A stretch of DNA of 64,000 bases from CAVTWH01 sp963738365 (GCA_963738365.1 CAVTWH010000007.1:248001-312000); one strand, 5' to 3'. Shown: positions 37,376 to 46,257, numbered from the stretch's first letter. The notes: a model not told the origin generated them from the letters alone. Made by a program: numbers and translations.

Positions 37376-38605
37376 TCAGAAGACCTCAGCGGCGGCCGGC
37401 TGGCAGTACCAGCCGAACGCGCTGCTGGCGCGGACCAGGGCGCCCGGGGTCAGCTCGGTGACCCGACCGGCGCCGGCCAGCTGGGTCAGCGTGCTGCCGC
37501 CGAGGTAGGCGGCGCCCAGGGCGGCGACGTCCAGGCGCAGGTCGGGGGAGCGGTCGGTACGGGTGCAGCGGGCCGACTCCGGGTCGCCGGAGAGCTGCCA
37601 GGTGCCCGAGTTGCCGGCCAGGATCGGGTCGTCGACGCCCAGCGCCAGGTCCACCGGGACCGGGTAGCGGCGGGCGGCCAGGGCGGCCGGCACGTCGGTC
37701 AGGCGTAGCCAGAGGGCGTCGTGCACCTTGGCGTTGAGCCGGCGCGGCTCGTTGACCATCTGCAGCAGTGGCTCGTCCACCGCCGCGAAGCTGTACCGCA
37801 GGCTGCGGGTCAGGTCGATGTCCATCAGCAGGTCGACCAGCGCCCGGTAGGCGATCGGGTTGCCGGCCACCAGTTCGCGTACCTGCACCTGCCCCTTGGG
37901 GCTGTGGTCCCAGTCGACCTTCACCCGCCACAGGGCGTAGCCGTCGACGCCGCCGTCGGTCTCGTGCACGGTCACCCGGATCGGGCCGGCGCCGTGCCGT
38001 TCACCGGCCGGGTCGGCGAGCGCCTTGCACCACCACACCTCGGTGCGGTTGGAGTAGCCGGGGCGGGCCAGGCGTACCGCGTCGTAGGTCTTGGCGATCA
38101 CGTCGGCCGCCTCGGCGAGCGGGACGCTGCGCAGCCGGCCGGGGTCGGCCGGGGCCGGCTGGTTGACGACCACCTCCCGGTCGGTCTCCAGGACCAGCCG
38201 GCTGGCCGCCAGGCCGTAGCCGAAGCGCTGGTAGATGCGGCCTTCGCTGGCCCACAGCACGGCCACCGGCTCGCCCCGGTCGCGGATGTCGGCCAGCTGC
38301 TCGGTGATCATGCGACGCAGCAGGCCCCGGCGCCGGTGGATGGCGCGTACCCCCACCGCCGTGACATGGCCGGCGGGCACGCTGCCGCCCGGCACGGTGA
38401 GCTCCCGGGTGTAGGCGGACACCTCACCGGCGAGCGTCCCGTCGGCGGCAATCGCGTAACGGGTCCGCTCCGGCTCGAACACGCTTGCTTCGAAGTCGCT
38501 GACCTCCTGGTCCCACTCCTCGTTGAAGGCCTCTTTGAGCAGGGCGTCGGTCTCGCCGAACTCGTCCGCCCGGGCGGTGCGCAGCGTGTACTCCTGGTTT
38601 GTCAC
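37376..38605 (-). CDS. Eis-like GNAT acetyltransferase
   Basis: 409-residue enhanced-intracellular-survival type acetyltransferase: two GNAT-fold domains plus a sterol-carrier-like C-terminal domain, normally a hexamer. The acetyl-CoA loop VTAVGVRAIHRRRGLLRRM is in the N-terminal domain and the C-terminus ends in Phe (PAAAEVF), the position of the Eis catalytic carboxylate. Substrates are unknown; homologues acetylate aminoglycosides at lysine-rich amines. GTG 38605 lies 7 nt after TAGACA, with no Shine-Dalgarno. Confidence 0.9.
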   Translation of the reverse strand: MTNQEYTLRTARADEFGETDALLKEAFNEEWDQEVSDFEASVFEPERTRYAIAADGTLAGEVSAYTRELTVPGGSVPAGHVTAVGVRAIHRRRGLLRRMITEQLADIRDRGEPVAVLWASEGRIYQRFGYGLAASRLVLETDREVVVNQPAPADPGRLRSVPLAEAADVIAKTYDAVRLARPGYSNRTEVWWCKALADPAGERHGAGPIRVTVHETDGGVDGYALWRVKVDWDHSPKGQVQVRELVAGNPIAYRALVDLLMDIDLTRSLRYSFAAVDEPLLQMVNEPRRLNAKVHDALWLRLTDVPAALAARRYPVPVDLALGVDDPILAGNSGTWQLSGDPESARCTRTDRSPDLRLDVAALGAAYLGGSTLTQLAGAGRVTELTPGALVRASSAFGWYCQPAAAEVF

Positions 38606-38672
38606 GCTGTCGTGTCTACTGGATGTCCGGCGGGTTCAGCGAGCTATTTGCGCAGTCGTTACCCTCGACGGG

Positions 38673-40625
38673 GTGGGGGTGTCCTGGGGATCCGGATCTG
38701 TCGACGCGGCGGCGCTGCTCGACCTCGTGTGCGGGCCGGCCAGCCCGCTGGTGGAGACCTACCAGCGGTACCGGCTGGTGGCCCATCTCGGCTCGGGCGG
38801 GCAGGCCGAGGTGTTCCGCGCGGTCCGGCTGGCCGGTGGGGTGGTCTCCGCCCCGCTGACGGTCAAGGTGTTCCGGATCGACCCGACCCGGCCGCTCGCC
38901 GACGAGCTGCGCTCCTGGGACAAGGGCGACGCCGCGCTGATGGACCTCAACAACCGGGGGGTACCCAGCATCTGCCGGCGCGCGGACGGGTTCTACGGCC
39001 CACCGCCACACCAGCCCGGTGAACCGCCCGAGCCCGGCAACGCCGTCCCCTACCAGGTCTACGACTACCTGCACGGGGTGAACCTGCGCGAGTACCGACG
39101 CCAGGCCGGCACCCCCGCCGGCCCCAAGCTGGCCGCCGTGGCCAGCCTGCGCACCCTGGCTGGCATCCTGCGGCTGCTGCACCACCCCGCCGAGGAGGGC
39201 GCCACGCCGGTGCTGCACATGGACGTCAAGCCGTCCAATGTGATGGTGCTGGCCACCGGCGAGGTACGCCTCATCGACTTCACCGGCGCCCGCTACTGGC
39301 GGCCGGAGGAGATCACCCAGATCGCGTACACCCCGGAGACCGGCGGCCCGGAGGCGCTGAACGGGCGGGTCAGCCCCGCCTACGACGTACACGGTTTCGG
39401 TTCGGTGGCGTTCTTCCTGGTCACCGGCGCGCTGCCGCGCGGGCGTGACGTGCCGCCGCCGGGTACCCACCCGCTGCTGTCCGGGCGGCCGGCGCTGCGC
39501 GACCACCTGCTCGCGCCGCTGGCCGAACGCCCCGGCGACCGGCCGGCCACCACCGAGCTGACCGACTGGTCGCAGCGCCTGGGCGAGCTGGTGCGCTCGG
39601 CCGGCCTCACCGACGCAGTGGTGGACTGGGCGGAGACCCCGGCCACGCCGGTGCGCGCGGTGGGCCGGGCGGCCGTGGTGTCCGGCACCGAGACCAACGC
39701 CTTCAAGCGCATCGAGAAGCTGGAGCGGGAGCTGGTCCAGCTGCGCCGGGCGCTGGCCGCCGCGCAGAACCGTCCGGTGTCGCCCGTCCCGGCCGCCGGT
39801 ACCCTGCTGGCCACCGCCGAGTACGCCGCGCACGCCGCCCAGCCGGCCGCCGCCGGTCAGCCGCTCACCCCGACCAGGGTGGCCGCCCCGGGCAGCCGCC
39901 CCGGCGAGCCGGTCCCCGCTGCCGGAGCACGCCCGGGCGCGTCGGGACACCCCGGCCAGGCCGCCGCGTCGGCGAGCGCCGCGGGACACCCCGGTTCCGG
40001 CGGCGCCGCCGGTGGCCGCGCAGGCCAGGCCGGTGCCGCTGCCGGCGGTCATCCGGGCCAGCCTGGTGCCGCTGCCGGTGGGCGTCCGGGTCAGCCTGGT
40101 GCCGCGGCCGGCGGTCGTCCGGGTCAGCCGGGTGCGGCTGGCCCCGCGTCGGGCTCCGCCGGGCAGTCGGGGCAGTCGGCTGCCGGGGCGGGCCGGATGC
40201 AGGTGGGCCGGGCACAGGTACGGCCCAAGCCGCCGACCGACCCGACCGGGTACACCGGGCCGGCGCCGGTTGCCCCGCCGCCCCGGCCCCGGGTGCCGGT
40301 CGGGTACCAGGTGCAGATCCTCAAGCGCGGCGGCGGCTGGTCCTGGTTCGGCGCGATCTTCGTGTTCTGCTGCTGGAGCGTGTGGGCGTTCGCCAACCGG
40401 GGCCACGACCTCACCGTGCCGGCCATCACCTTCGGCATCGTGCTGGCCGTCGGCGCCGGCCTGTTCGCCCTCGCCCGGGTGGTCGGCCGGTACGTCATCG
40501 AGCGCGCCATGCGCCGCCCGCGCCGCACCGCCCGGCTGTCGCACCTGCTGGTGGCCGCCTTCCTGGTGCTGGTGGGGCTGGCGTACCTGCGCGAAACGCC
40601 CTGGGTGATCAGCCTGCTCAGCTGA
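38673..40625 (+). CDS. atypical serine/threonine protein kinase with a repetitive linker and two membrane helices
   Basis: 650 residues. Kinase domain about 33-290: Gly loop HLGSGGQAEVFRAV, Lys65 in VKVF, catalytic loop HMDVKPSNVM (Asp184, Lys186, Asn189) and metal motif IDFTGA (Asp202). So HRD is HMD and DFG is DFT, but the essential Lys, Asp, Asn and Asp remain. A coiled-coil-like segment (IEKLERELVQLRRALAAAQ) and a low-complexity linker with three 11-residue repeats follow. Two C-terminal helices (about 560-580 and 625-648) place it in the membrane, the opposite polarity to PknB. GTG 38673 lies 7 nt after TACCCT (leaderless type). Confidence 0.85.
   Translation: MGVSWGSGSVDAAALLDLVCGPASPLVETYQRYRLVAHLGSGGQAEVFRAVRLAGGVVSAPLTVKVFRIDPTRPLADELRSWDKGDAALMDLNNRGVPSICRRADGFYGPPPHQPGEPPEPGNAVPYQVYDYLHGVNLREYRRQAGTPAGPKLAAVASLRTLAGILRLLHHPAEEGATPVLHMDVKPSNVMVLATGEVRLIDFTGARYWRPEEITQIAYTPETGGPEALNGRVSPAYDVHGFGSVAFFLVTGALPRGRDVPPPGTHPLLSGRPALRDHLLAPLAERPGDRPATTELTDWSQRLGELVRSAGLTDAVVDWAETPATPVRAVGRAAVVSGTETNAFKRIEKLERELVQLRRALAAAQNRPVSPVPAAGTLLATAEYAAHAAQPAAAGQPLTPTRVAAPGSRPGEPVPAAGARPGASGHPGQAAASASAAGHPGSGGAAGGRAGQAGAAAGGHPGQPGAAAGGRPGQPGAAAGGRPGQPGAAGPASGSAGQSGQSAAGAGRMQVGRAQVRPKPPTDPTGYTGPAPVAPPPRPRVPVGYQVQILKRGGGWSWFGAIFVFCCWSVWAFANRGHDLTVPAITFGIVLAVGAGLFALARVVGRYVIERAMRRPRRTARLSHLLVAAFLVLVGLAYLRETPWVISLLS
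40032..40130. repeat. 33-bp minisatellite in the kinase linker
   Basis: Three in-frame 33-bp units (40032, 40065, 40098) encode GAAAGG(H/R)PGQP. The surrounding linker is equally Gly/Ala/Pro-rich, so the array has probably grown in a disordered segment. Confidence 0.9.
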
Positions 40626-40634
40626 GCACGCCTG

Positions 40635-41177
40635 GTGCTGCTCGGAGCGCTCGGGGCGGCGGTGCTGACCTGCGAGGCGGCGGTTGCCGGCTGGAGCGGT
40701 GTGCTGCTGCACGAGCACCTCGGTGCGGGACTCGGGGTGGCGTCGCTGGGGTACACCGCGTTCCTGGCCTGCGAGACCGGCGGTCGGCTGGTGGGCGACG
40801 GCATCCACCGTCGGTACCCGGCCGCCCGGCTGATCCGGGTGGGCACCCTGGTCGGCGCTGCCGGGCTGGCAATGGTGGTGGCCAGCAGGTGGCCGGCCGG
40901 CGCGGTGGTGGGCTTCGCGGTGCTCGGTGTCGGGCTGGCCACGCCGCTGCCGGTGCTGTACGGGGTGGTGGGGCGGCTGGGTACGCGGGACGGGGCGGCC
41001 GGTGCGGTGGCCCGGTTCACCACGATGACGTACTCGGGGATCCTGGTGGCGCCTGCGGTGATCGGGTGGTTCGCCCAGCTGGCGGGTCTGACCTGGACCC
41101 TGGCGGCACTGGTACCGCTGCTGTGCGCGGTCGCCCTGCTCGCCGGGGCTGCCCGCACCCCCGCGCTGCCAGGCTGA
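40635..41177 (+). pseudogene. C-terminal half of an MFS transporter (N-terminal half missing)
   Basis: 180 residues matching only helices 7-12 of a major facilitator: VLLGALGAAVLTCEAAVAGW (helix 7), GYTAFLACETGGRLVGD and RRYPAARLIRVGTL (inter-helix loop), GLATPLPVLYGVVGRLGTRDG and final helices. There is no upstream half: the preceding sequence is the kinase gene, whose stop (40623-40625) is in the same frame nine bases before the GTG. Either a decayed remnant left by a deletion, or an annotation-worthy fragment. No ribosome site precedes it. Confidence 0.6.
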
Positions 41178-41231
41178 CGGCTACCGTGGGCGACGCCCAA
41201 CATGCTTGGCCCTGCCTGCTAGGCTTCGGCT

Positions 41232-41813
41232 GTGGAGAGTTACACCGAACGCGAACTCCGCAGTCTGATCGCCGAGTATGAGGCGACCAAGAACGCTGCC
41301 CTTGCGAAGCGTGATGCCCAGCTCCAGGCGTTCCACGCCGCCGGTTGGCGGCCGGTTGAGCTGCAGCGGGTGACCGGCTACAGCCGCGAGACGATCCGCC
41401 AGGCGTTGCGTCCTGAGGCCCGTCGCGTGGTCAACGCGGGACGGCGCAAGAACGCCCCGGCGACAGCCATCAGCCCTCCCGACGACTACCGGCCCTACAG
41501 CGCCCGCAAGCCGTACGTGGTCGCCGACAGCCTCGATGCCTTGCGCGGTCCCACCCTGGGTACGGTACGACTGCCGCAGCATCTGGACTGGTCCGGCAAC
41601 CCGACCTACGACCTCACCAGGCCGGCCCGGTTGGCCTCGTTGTACAAGACGGTCCTCAACGAGGCGGCCACCGTGGCCGACCTCAACGCGTGGCTCGACG
41701 GACCGCGGCTGGTCCAGTTGTGGCCGACGCTCTGGCTTCCCCCTCAGCTGCGCCAGCTGTGGGAGCAGCGTTTTCCGGAGCTGGCGACCACCCGCGGCGC
41801 TTCCGCGGCCTGA
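41232..41813 (+). CDS. HTH protein, probable antitoxin of an AbiE-like pair
   Basis: 193 residues. The N-terminal part holds a charged helix (TERELRSLIAEYEATKNAAL) and a helix-turn-helix (VELQRVTGYSRETIRQAL); the rest is uncharacterised and helical, ending TTRGASAA. It directly precedes, and overlaps by up to about 120 bp, a nucleotidyltransferase of the AbiEii/AbiGii toxin family. The order regulator then toxin is that of type IV AbiE modules. GTG 41232 lies 6 nt after TAGGCT, without a Shine-Dalgarno. AbiEi-type antitoxin identity is inferred from position, not sequence. Confidence 0.6.
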   Translation: MESYTERELRSLIAEYEATKNAALAKRDAQLQAFHAAGWRPVELQRVTGYSRETIRQALRPEARRVVNAGRRKNAPATAISPPDDYRPYSARKPYVVADSLDALRGPTLGTVRLPQHLDWSGNPTYDLTRPARLASLYKTVLNEAATVADLNAWLDGPRLVQLWPTLWLPPQLRQLWEQRFPELATTRGASAA

Positions 41814-42478
41814 CCGCGGACGCCTTCCATACCCGGCTGGCCCGGATCGGACTCGCCGCCGCGCAGCGCTACGGCTTCGCTCTGGCCGGCGGCTACGCCG
41901 TCCAGATCGCCGGTCTGGTCGAACGCCCGAGTGAGGATGTCGACCTGTTCACCGCCTGGGAGCGGCGCAGCGAGTTCGACCTCGCGGTAGCCGCCGTCGC
42001 CGCCGCCTACCGCGCCGACGGCCTGCAGGTATTCGTCGAGCGACAGTACGAGACGTTCGCCCGGCTCGAGGTCACCGACTCCGGGCACGCGACGAATGTC
42101 GAGATGGCTGTTGACTGGCGCGCCAACGAACCCATCCAGATGGGCATCGGATCGGTACTGCACCCGGACGACGCTGTGGCGAACAAGATGAGCGCCCCCT
42201 ACGGGCGGGCCTTCGCCCGCGACTTCATCGACATCGACGCCGCACTGCGATCCGGCCGCTACACTTCCGCGACGCTGCTGAACCTCATCGAGCGAGCCGA
42301 CGCCGGGTTCGACCGCCGCGCGTTCGCCGACGCCCTGGGTCAGGCCCGGGTCCTTGATGACGACGACTTCGCCGCGTACGGAGTTACCGGTGACGGGCTG
42401 AGCGACCTGCGGGCCCGATTCGCCAGCTGGCGGTCCGAACTGCTCGGCCACAGCCGGGGCGATGACGGCCTGCGGTAG
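41759..42478 (+). CDS. AbiEii/AbiGii-family nucleotidyltransferase, probable toxin
   Basis: About 240 residues with the minimal nucleotidyltransferase core: AGGYAVQIAG then RPSEDVDLF, the GG and DxD motifs, and a third acidic residue in VEMAVDW (Glu/Asp). Family members transfer nucleotides to tRNA and arrest growth in phage defence. The start is uncertain: GTG 41759 is used, GTG 41690 and 41720 are possible, and CTG 41810 would overlap the antitoxin stop as CTGA. Overlap with the previous frame implies coupled translation, as toxin-antitoxin operons require. Confidence 0.75.
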   Translation: MGAAFSGAGDHPRRFRGLTADAFHTRLARIGLAAAQRYGFALAGGYAVQIAGLVERPSEDVDLFTAWERRSEFDLAVAAVAAAYRADGLQVFVERQYETFARLEVTDSGHATNVEMAVDWRANEPIQMGIGSVLHPDDAVANKMSAPYGRAFARDFIDIDAALRSGRYTSATLLNLIERADAGFDRRAFADALGQARVLDDDDFAAYGVTGDGLSDLRARFASWRSELLGHSRGDDGLR

Positions 42479-42541
42479 CGCGGTCACGTCCGCGCGCTCG
42501 TACTACTCCGCAGGCCCGACGGACTCGGCTATCGTCGCTGC

Positions 42542-43321
42542 GTGCTGAGGCTTGCCCACGATGTCGCCGGATCCGGCCCGACGGTTGTACTCCTGCACTC
42601 GTCGGTCTGTGACCGGCGGATGTGGGATCCGCAGTGGAGCGTGCTGAGGGACGCCGGATACCGGGTGGTGCGGTGCGATTTCCGGGGCCACGGGCAGTCG
42701 CCTGCGCCGACGGAGCCGTTCAACGCCGCCGACGATGTCTGCGCGCTGCTCGACGGGCTGGGTATCGGGGCGGCGGCCGTCGTCGGCGCCTCGTACGGCG
42801 GCCGGGTCGCGCAGGAGCTCGCCGCCCGCTGGCCGGACCGGGTACCCGTGCTGGTGCTGCTGTGCGCGGCGACCCGGCTGCATCCGCCGACACCGGCGAT
42901 CATGGAGTTCAGCACCCGCGAGGAGGAGTTGCTGGCGGCCGACGACATCGCGGGGGCGGTGGAGTTGAACGTGGCGACACTGCTCGGACCGGCCGCGCCG
43001 GAGGCGACCCGGGCGGCGGTGCGGCGGATGCAGCGACAGACGTTCGAGATACAGCGCGCCGCCGATGATGCCGCGCAGTCGCGCGACTCGGACTTCGTCC
43101 GCAACGCCGACTTCGACCTGTCGGCCGTCACGGCGCGCACGATCGTCGTATCGGGTGATCATGACGTGGACTACTTCCGGACGACGGCCGACCATCTGGC
43201 CGGGGCGATCCCGGGCGCGCTGCGGGTGAGCCTGCCGTGGGCTGGCCATCTGCCCACCCTGGAGGACCCCGACACGATGAACCCGCTGATCCTGAAGTGG
43301 CTCGGCGGCGCCCTGCGGTGA
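42542..43321 (+). CDS. alpha/beta hydrolase
   Basis: 259-residue single-domain hydrolase. Elements: oxyanion segment LLHSSVCDRRMWDPQW, DFRGHGQS, nucleophile Ser84 in VGASYGGR, acid in VVSGDHDVDY and His in WAGHLPTLEDP. Substrate unknown; esterase/enol-lactone hydrolase types look alike. GTG 42542 lies 6 nt after TATCGT (leaderless type). Convergent with the sigma-factor gene, with a 50-bp gap. Confidence 0.9.
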   Translation: MLRLAHDVAGSGPTVVLLHSSVCDRRMWDPQWSVLRDAGYRVVRCDFRGHGQSPAPTEPFNAADDVCALLDGLGIGAAAVVGASYGGRVAQELAARWPDRVPVLVLLCAATRLHPPTPAIMEFSTREEELLAADDIAGAVELNVATLLGPAAPEATRAAVRRMQRQTFEIQRAADDAAQSRDSDFVRNADFDLSAVTARTIVVSGDHDVDYFRTTADHLAGAIPGALRVSLPWAGHLPTLEDPDTMNPLILKWLGGALR

Positions 43322-43371
43322 CCTGCGGTCTATCGCGCTCCAGCCGGTGCGGGCGGTGCCGTGCCAGGGAC

Positions 43372-44634
43372 TCAGTTCACGGCAGCAGCCGGTCCGCGCG
43401 CGGGAGGTCGGCCGCGGGGCGGGTCAGCTGCGCGCGCTGGGTCACTGTGGTCGGTCGCCCGTGCGCGGGCGGCCTGGCGGACCAGGTGGTCGCGCTCGGC
43501 GACGTCGGTGGCCCGACGCGCGCCGTCCGCGTACGCCGTGGCCGCCGTGGACAGGTCGCCGCCGAGCTCGTAGAGGTAGCCGCGCACGGCGTGCCAGCGG
43601 TGCCGGTCGCCGAGGACGTCGCGCAGCCGGTCGGTCTCGCGCAGCCCGGCGGCGGCGCCCAGGACATGACCGACCGCCACCGCACGTGCGAGGACAGCGG
43701 CAGGATCCCGGCGTACCGGGTCGTCGGTGAGTGCCACCAGGTCGTCGTACCAGGCGAGGATCTGTGGCCAGTCGGTCTCCCCGGCGCTGGCCGCGTCGTC
43801 GTGCAGGGCGGCGATGGCGGCCTCCACCTGGTAGCGGCCGGGGCGCCCGACGGCCAGCGCCGACTGAAGGATGCGTACCCCCTCGGCGATCTCCCGGGTG
43901 TCCCACCGGCTGCGGTCCTGCCGGTCGAGCGTGACGATGCGACCGGCCGGGTCGATGCGCGCCGGCAGGCGGGCGTGGTTGAGCAGCATCAGCGCGAGCA
44001 GCCCGTGCGCCTCGGGTTCCCCGGTGGCGAGGGTGAGCTGGCGGGCGAGTCGGATCGCCTCGCCGGCCAGGTCCACCCGGCCGGCGTGGCCGGCCGTGTA
44101 GATCAGGTAGAGCACGCGGAGGACGACGGCGAGGTCGCCGGGCTGGTCCAGGCGGCGTCCCCGGAGCGTGCGCTTGGCCCGGCTGATCCGCTGCGCCATC
44201 GTCGCCTCGGGTACGTAGCAGGCGTCGGCGATCTCGCGGGTGGTGAGACCGCCGACGGCGCGCAGGGTCAGCGCCACCTGGGAGGCGGGCGCGAGGTCGG
44301 GGTGGCAGCAGCAGAAGAGCAGGAAGAGGGTGTCGTCGCCGGCTTCGGTGGCGGCCGGCCGGGGCTCGGCGTCCGTCGCCTCCTCCCGGCGGTGACGGGC
44401 CGCCTCGCTGCGGCGGGCGTCGACGAGCCGCCGGGACGCGACCGTCGCCAGCCAGGCTCGCGGGTTGCGCGGCGGGTTGTCCGGCCATACCCGCAGCGCT
44501 TCCAGCAGGGCGTCCTGCAGCGCGTCCTCGGCGGTGTCGAAGTCCTCGCCGCGCCGGACCAGGCCGGCGAGCACCCGGGGGACGAGGGCGCGCAGCGCGC
44601 CCTCGTCCAGGTGCCCCGTCGATTCGTCGGTCAT
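43372..44634 (-). CDS. ECF sigma factor with TPR-type extension (ECF42-like)
   Basis: 420-residue sigma-70 family factor. Region 2 is in DFDTAEDALQDALLEALRVWP and region 4 in LTTREIADACYVPEATMAQRI. A long C-terminal extension (about 200-400) of TPR-like helices follows, as in the ECF42 group. Those sigmas lack a classical anti-sigma and are encoded with YCII/DGPF proteins, exactly as here: the YCII gene is 5 bp upstream. ATG 44634 is preceded by the YCII stop. Confidence 0.9.
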   Translation of the reverse strand: MTDESTGHLDEGALRALVPRVLAGLVRRGEDFDTAEDALQDALLEALRVWPDNPPRNPRAWLATVASRRLVDARRSEAARHRREEATDAEPRPAATEAGDDTLFLLFCCCHPDLAPASQVALTLRAVGGLTTREIADACYVPEATMAQRISRAKRTLRGRRLDQPGDLAVVLRVLYLIYTAGHAGRVDLAGEAIRLARQLTLATGEPEAHGLLALMLLNHARLPARIDPAGRIVTLDRQDRSRWDTREIAEGVRILQSALAVGRPGRYQVEAAIAALHDDAASAGETDWPQILAWYDDLVALTDDPVRRDPAAVLARAVAVGHVLGAAAGLRETDRLRDVLGDRHRWHAVRGYLYELGGDLSTAATAYADGARRATDVAERDHLVRQAARARATDHSDPARAADPPRGRPPARGPAAAVN

Positions 44635-44639
44635 GCGGA

Positions 44640-45050
44640 TCAGTCGCCGGCGGGCGCCTCGGACATGACCTCCCGGACGTCGATCCACTCGTACATCGGC
44701 GCACCGCCCGGACCGGGCTCGGAGGAGACGTAGGCGGCCAGCTCGACGGCGCGTTCGTGGGAGTCGACGTCGATCATGTACCAGCCGGCCACCAGGTCGC
44801 TGGTCTCGGGCAGCGGGCCGTCGGTGGTGACCGGCGCGGCGTCCGGGCCACCGTAGCGGACCCAGGTGCGGGCCGGGGTGAGCGCCTGGGCGTCGACGAA
44901 TTCGCCGTTCTTCTCCAGCAGTTCGGCAACGTGCCGCAGGAACGCCATGTGCGCCTCGACGTCGACCGGGTCCCACTGGTCCATCGGGGGTACCGGGTGG
45001 TGCTGCTCGGGGCCGCCGCGGTAGTGCTTGAGGAGCAGGTACTTCGGCAT
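44640..45050 (-). CDS. YCII-related (DGPF) domain protein
   Basis: 136 residues: MPKYLLLKHYRGG at the start, then a ferredoxin-like fold with the segment VAGWYMIDVDSHERAVELAAYV. Partner of the adjacent ECF42-like sigma factor. Function unknown; proposed to bind small ligands. ATG 45050 follows AGGAGAC. Operon leader, divergent from the TIGR03086 gene. Confidence 0.9.
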   Translation of the reverse strand: MPKYLLLKHYRGGPEQHHPVPPMDQWDPVDVEAHMAFLRHVAELLEKNGEFVDAQALTPARTWVRYGGPDAAPVTTDGPLPETSDLVAGWYMIDVDSHERAVELAAYVSSEPGPGGAPMYEWIDVREVMSEAPAGD

Positions 45051-45200
45051 GGTGTCTCCTGGTGTCGTGGGCGCGTCGGTCGCGGCCCTTCACCTGGTGA
45101 GCGGAGCCGGTCGGTGATTCTCGACATCGGTCGCCGGGAACGCTACCGGCCAGGCGGCTCGGCTGCGCGACGTGCTCAGGAGGCCGTCCCATTACTCCTT

Positions 45201-45206
45201 TATAGT
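45201..45206 (+). promoter_or_regulatory. -10 element TATAGT
   Basis: TATAGT stands out in an AT-rich patch 31 bp before the TIGR03086-family gene. No matching -35 is visible at 16-18 bp, so it may be used by an alternative sigma or as an extended -10. Confidence 0.4.
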
Positions 45207-45236
45207 GATCGGAGTCCGGTATCTGCGAAGGAACGG

Positions 45237-45836
45237 ATGGCCATGCTCAACCCGCAGGAACTCGACCGTCGTGCGGTGCTGCACAGTGTGGATCTCGTCG
45301 ACGCCGTGCGCCCCGGACATCTCGACATCGCCACCCCCTGTCGCGGGTGGACGCTGCGCGACCTGCTCGAGCACTGCGTCGCCCAGCACCACGGGTTCGC
45401 CGCCGCCGCCGAGGGCCGTACCGATCCCGACGAATGGCGCCTGCGGGAGTTGGGCGCGGACCCGGCCGCCACCTACCGCGCCGCGGCGCAGCGGGTGCTG
45501 ACCGCCTTCGCCGCCGATGGTGTGCTGGACCGGGACTTCTGGCTCCCCGAGGTCAAGGCCGGCGGTCACTTCCCGGCCCGTCAGGCGATCAGCTTCCATC
45601 TGGTGGACTACGTCGTGCACGGCTGGGACATCGCCGCCGCCCTCGGCATCCCGGTCGGATTCGACGACGAGGTGGTAGGCGCCGCCCTGGCGGTGGCGAA
45701 GGCGGAGGTGCCGGACGGGCCGAACCGCCGCCGGCCGGGCGCCACGTTCGCACCCCCGCTCGGCGGTGGCCCGGCCGAGGGTGCGCTCGACGACCTGCTG
45801 TCCTATCTGGGACGGGACCCCCGCTGGCGACCGTGA
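45237..45836 (+). CDS. TIGR03086 family metal-binding protein (DinB/mycothiol maleylpyruvate isomerase-like)
   Basis: 199-residue helical-bundle protein of the mycothiol-linked DinB-like superfamily: TPCRGWTLRDLLEHCVAQH in the first helix with the metal-ligand histidine, and LVDYVVHGWDIAAALG carrying the second. Members bind divalent metal and may use mycothiol in transferase reactions. ATG 45237 follows AAGGAAC; the third codon is another ATG (45243). It lies between the sigma/YCII pair and a convergent PH-domain gene. Confidence 0.85.
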   Translation: MAMLNPQELDRRAVLHSVDLVDAVRPGHLDIATPCRGWTLRDLLEHCVAQHHGFAAAAEGRTDPDEWRLRELGADPAATYRAAAQRVLTAFAADGVLDRDFWLPEVKAGGHFPARQAISFHLVDYVVHGWDIAAALGIPVGFDDEVVGAALAVAKAEVPDGPNRRRPGATFAPPLGGGPAEGALDDLLSYLGRDPRWRP

Positions 45837-45885
45837 CCACCGCTCGGGCCCGGCCCGCCCTCCGGGGAGCTCCCGCGTCCGCCGG

Positions 45886-46257
45886 TCAGTGGGCGATGTA
45901 GTGCAGGATCAGGTTGTGTGCGTGCCGGCTCTTCTGGTCCCCGCGGAAATCCACCTCGTAGGTGTGGGTGCCGACGTGGATGGCGATCGAGCCGGTGGAG
46001 AAGAAGCTACCGGCCCATGACTTGTTGGACACCACACTCACCGAGCTGATCCGCGAGTACGGAATGCTGGTGATCGCGATCTTCTTCCCGACGAACGACT
46101 TGTCCTGGATGATCACCCGCCGGTCGGTGAGCCCGAGGAACCCGGTGCCGGTACCGATCGCGTCATACACGGCCAGCACCGTCTCGCCCGGGAGCAGCCC
46201 ACTGAGGATCTGGTCGAGCTGGTCCTTCCGGTCGTACGGCACCTGTTGCCCGCCCAT
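45886..46257 (-). CDS. bacterial PH-domain protein
   Basis: 123 residues forming one pleckstrin-homology fold: GETVLAVYDAIGTGTGFLGLTDRRVIIQDK, then ISSVSVVSNKSWAGSFFSTG and a final helix (HAHNLILHYIAH). There is no membrane span. Role unknown. ATG 46257 is preceded by GGAAGGGGA. The frame stays open upstream (to 46557), but that part is composition-biased. Confidence 0.82.
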   Translation of the reverse strand: MGGQQVPYDRKDQLDQILSGLLPGETVLAVYDAIGTGTGFLGLTDRRVIIQDKSFVGKKIAITSIPYSRISSVSVVSNKSWAGSFFSTGSIAIHVGTHTYEVDFRGDQKSRHAHNLILHYIAH

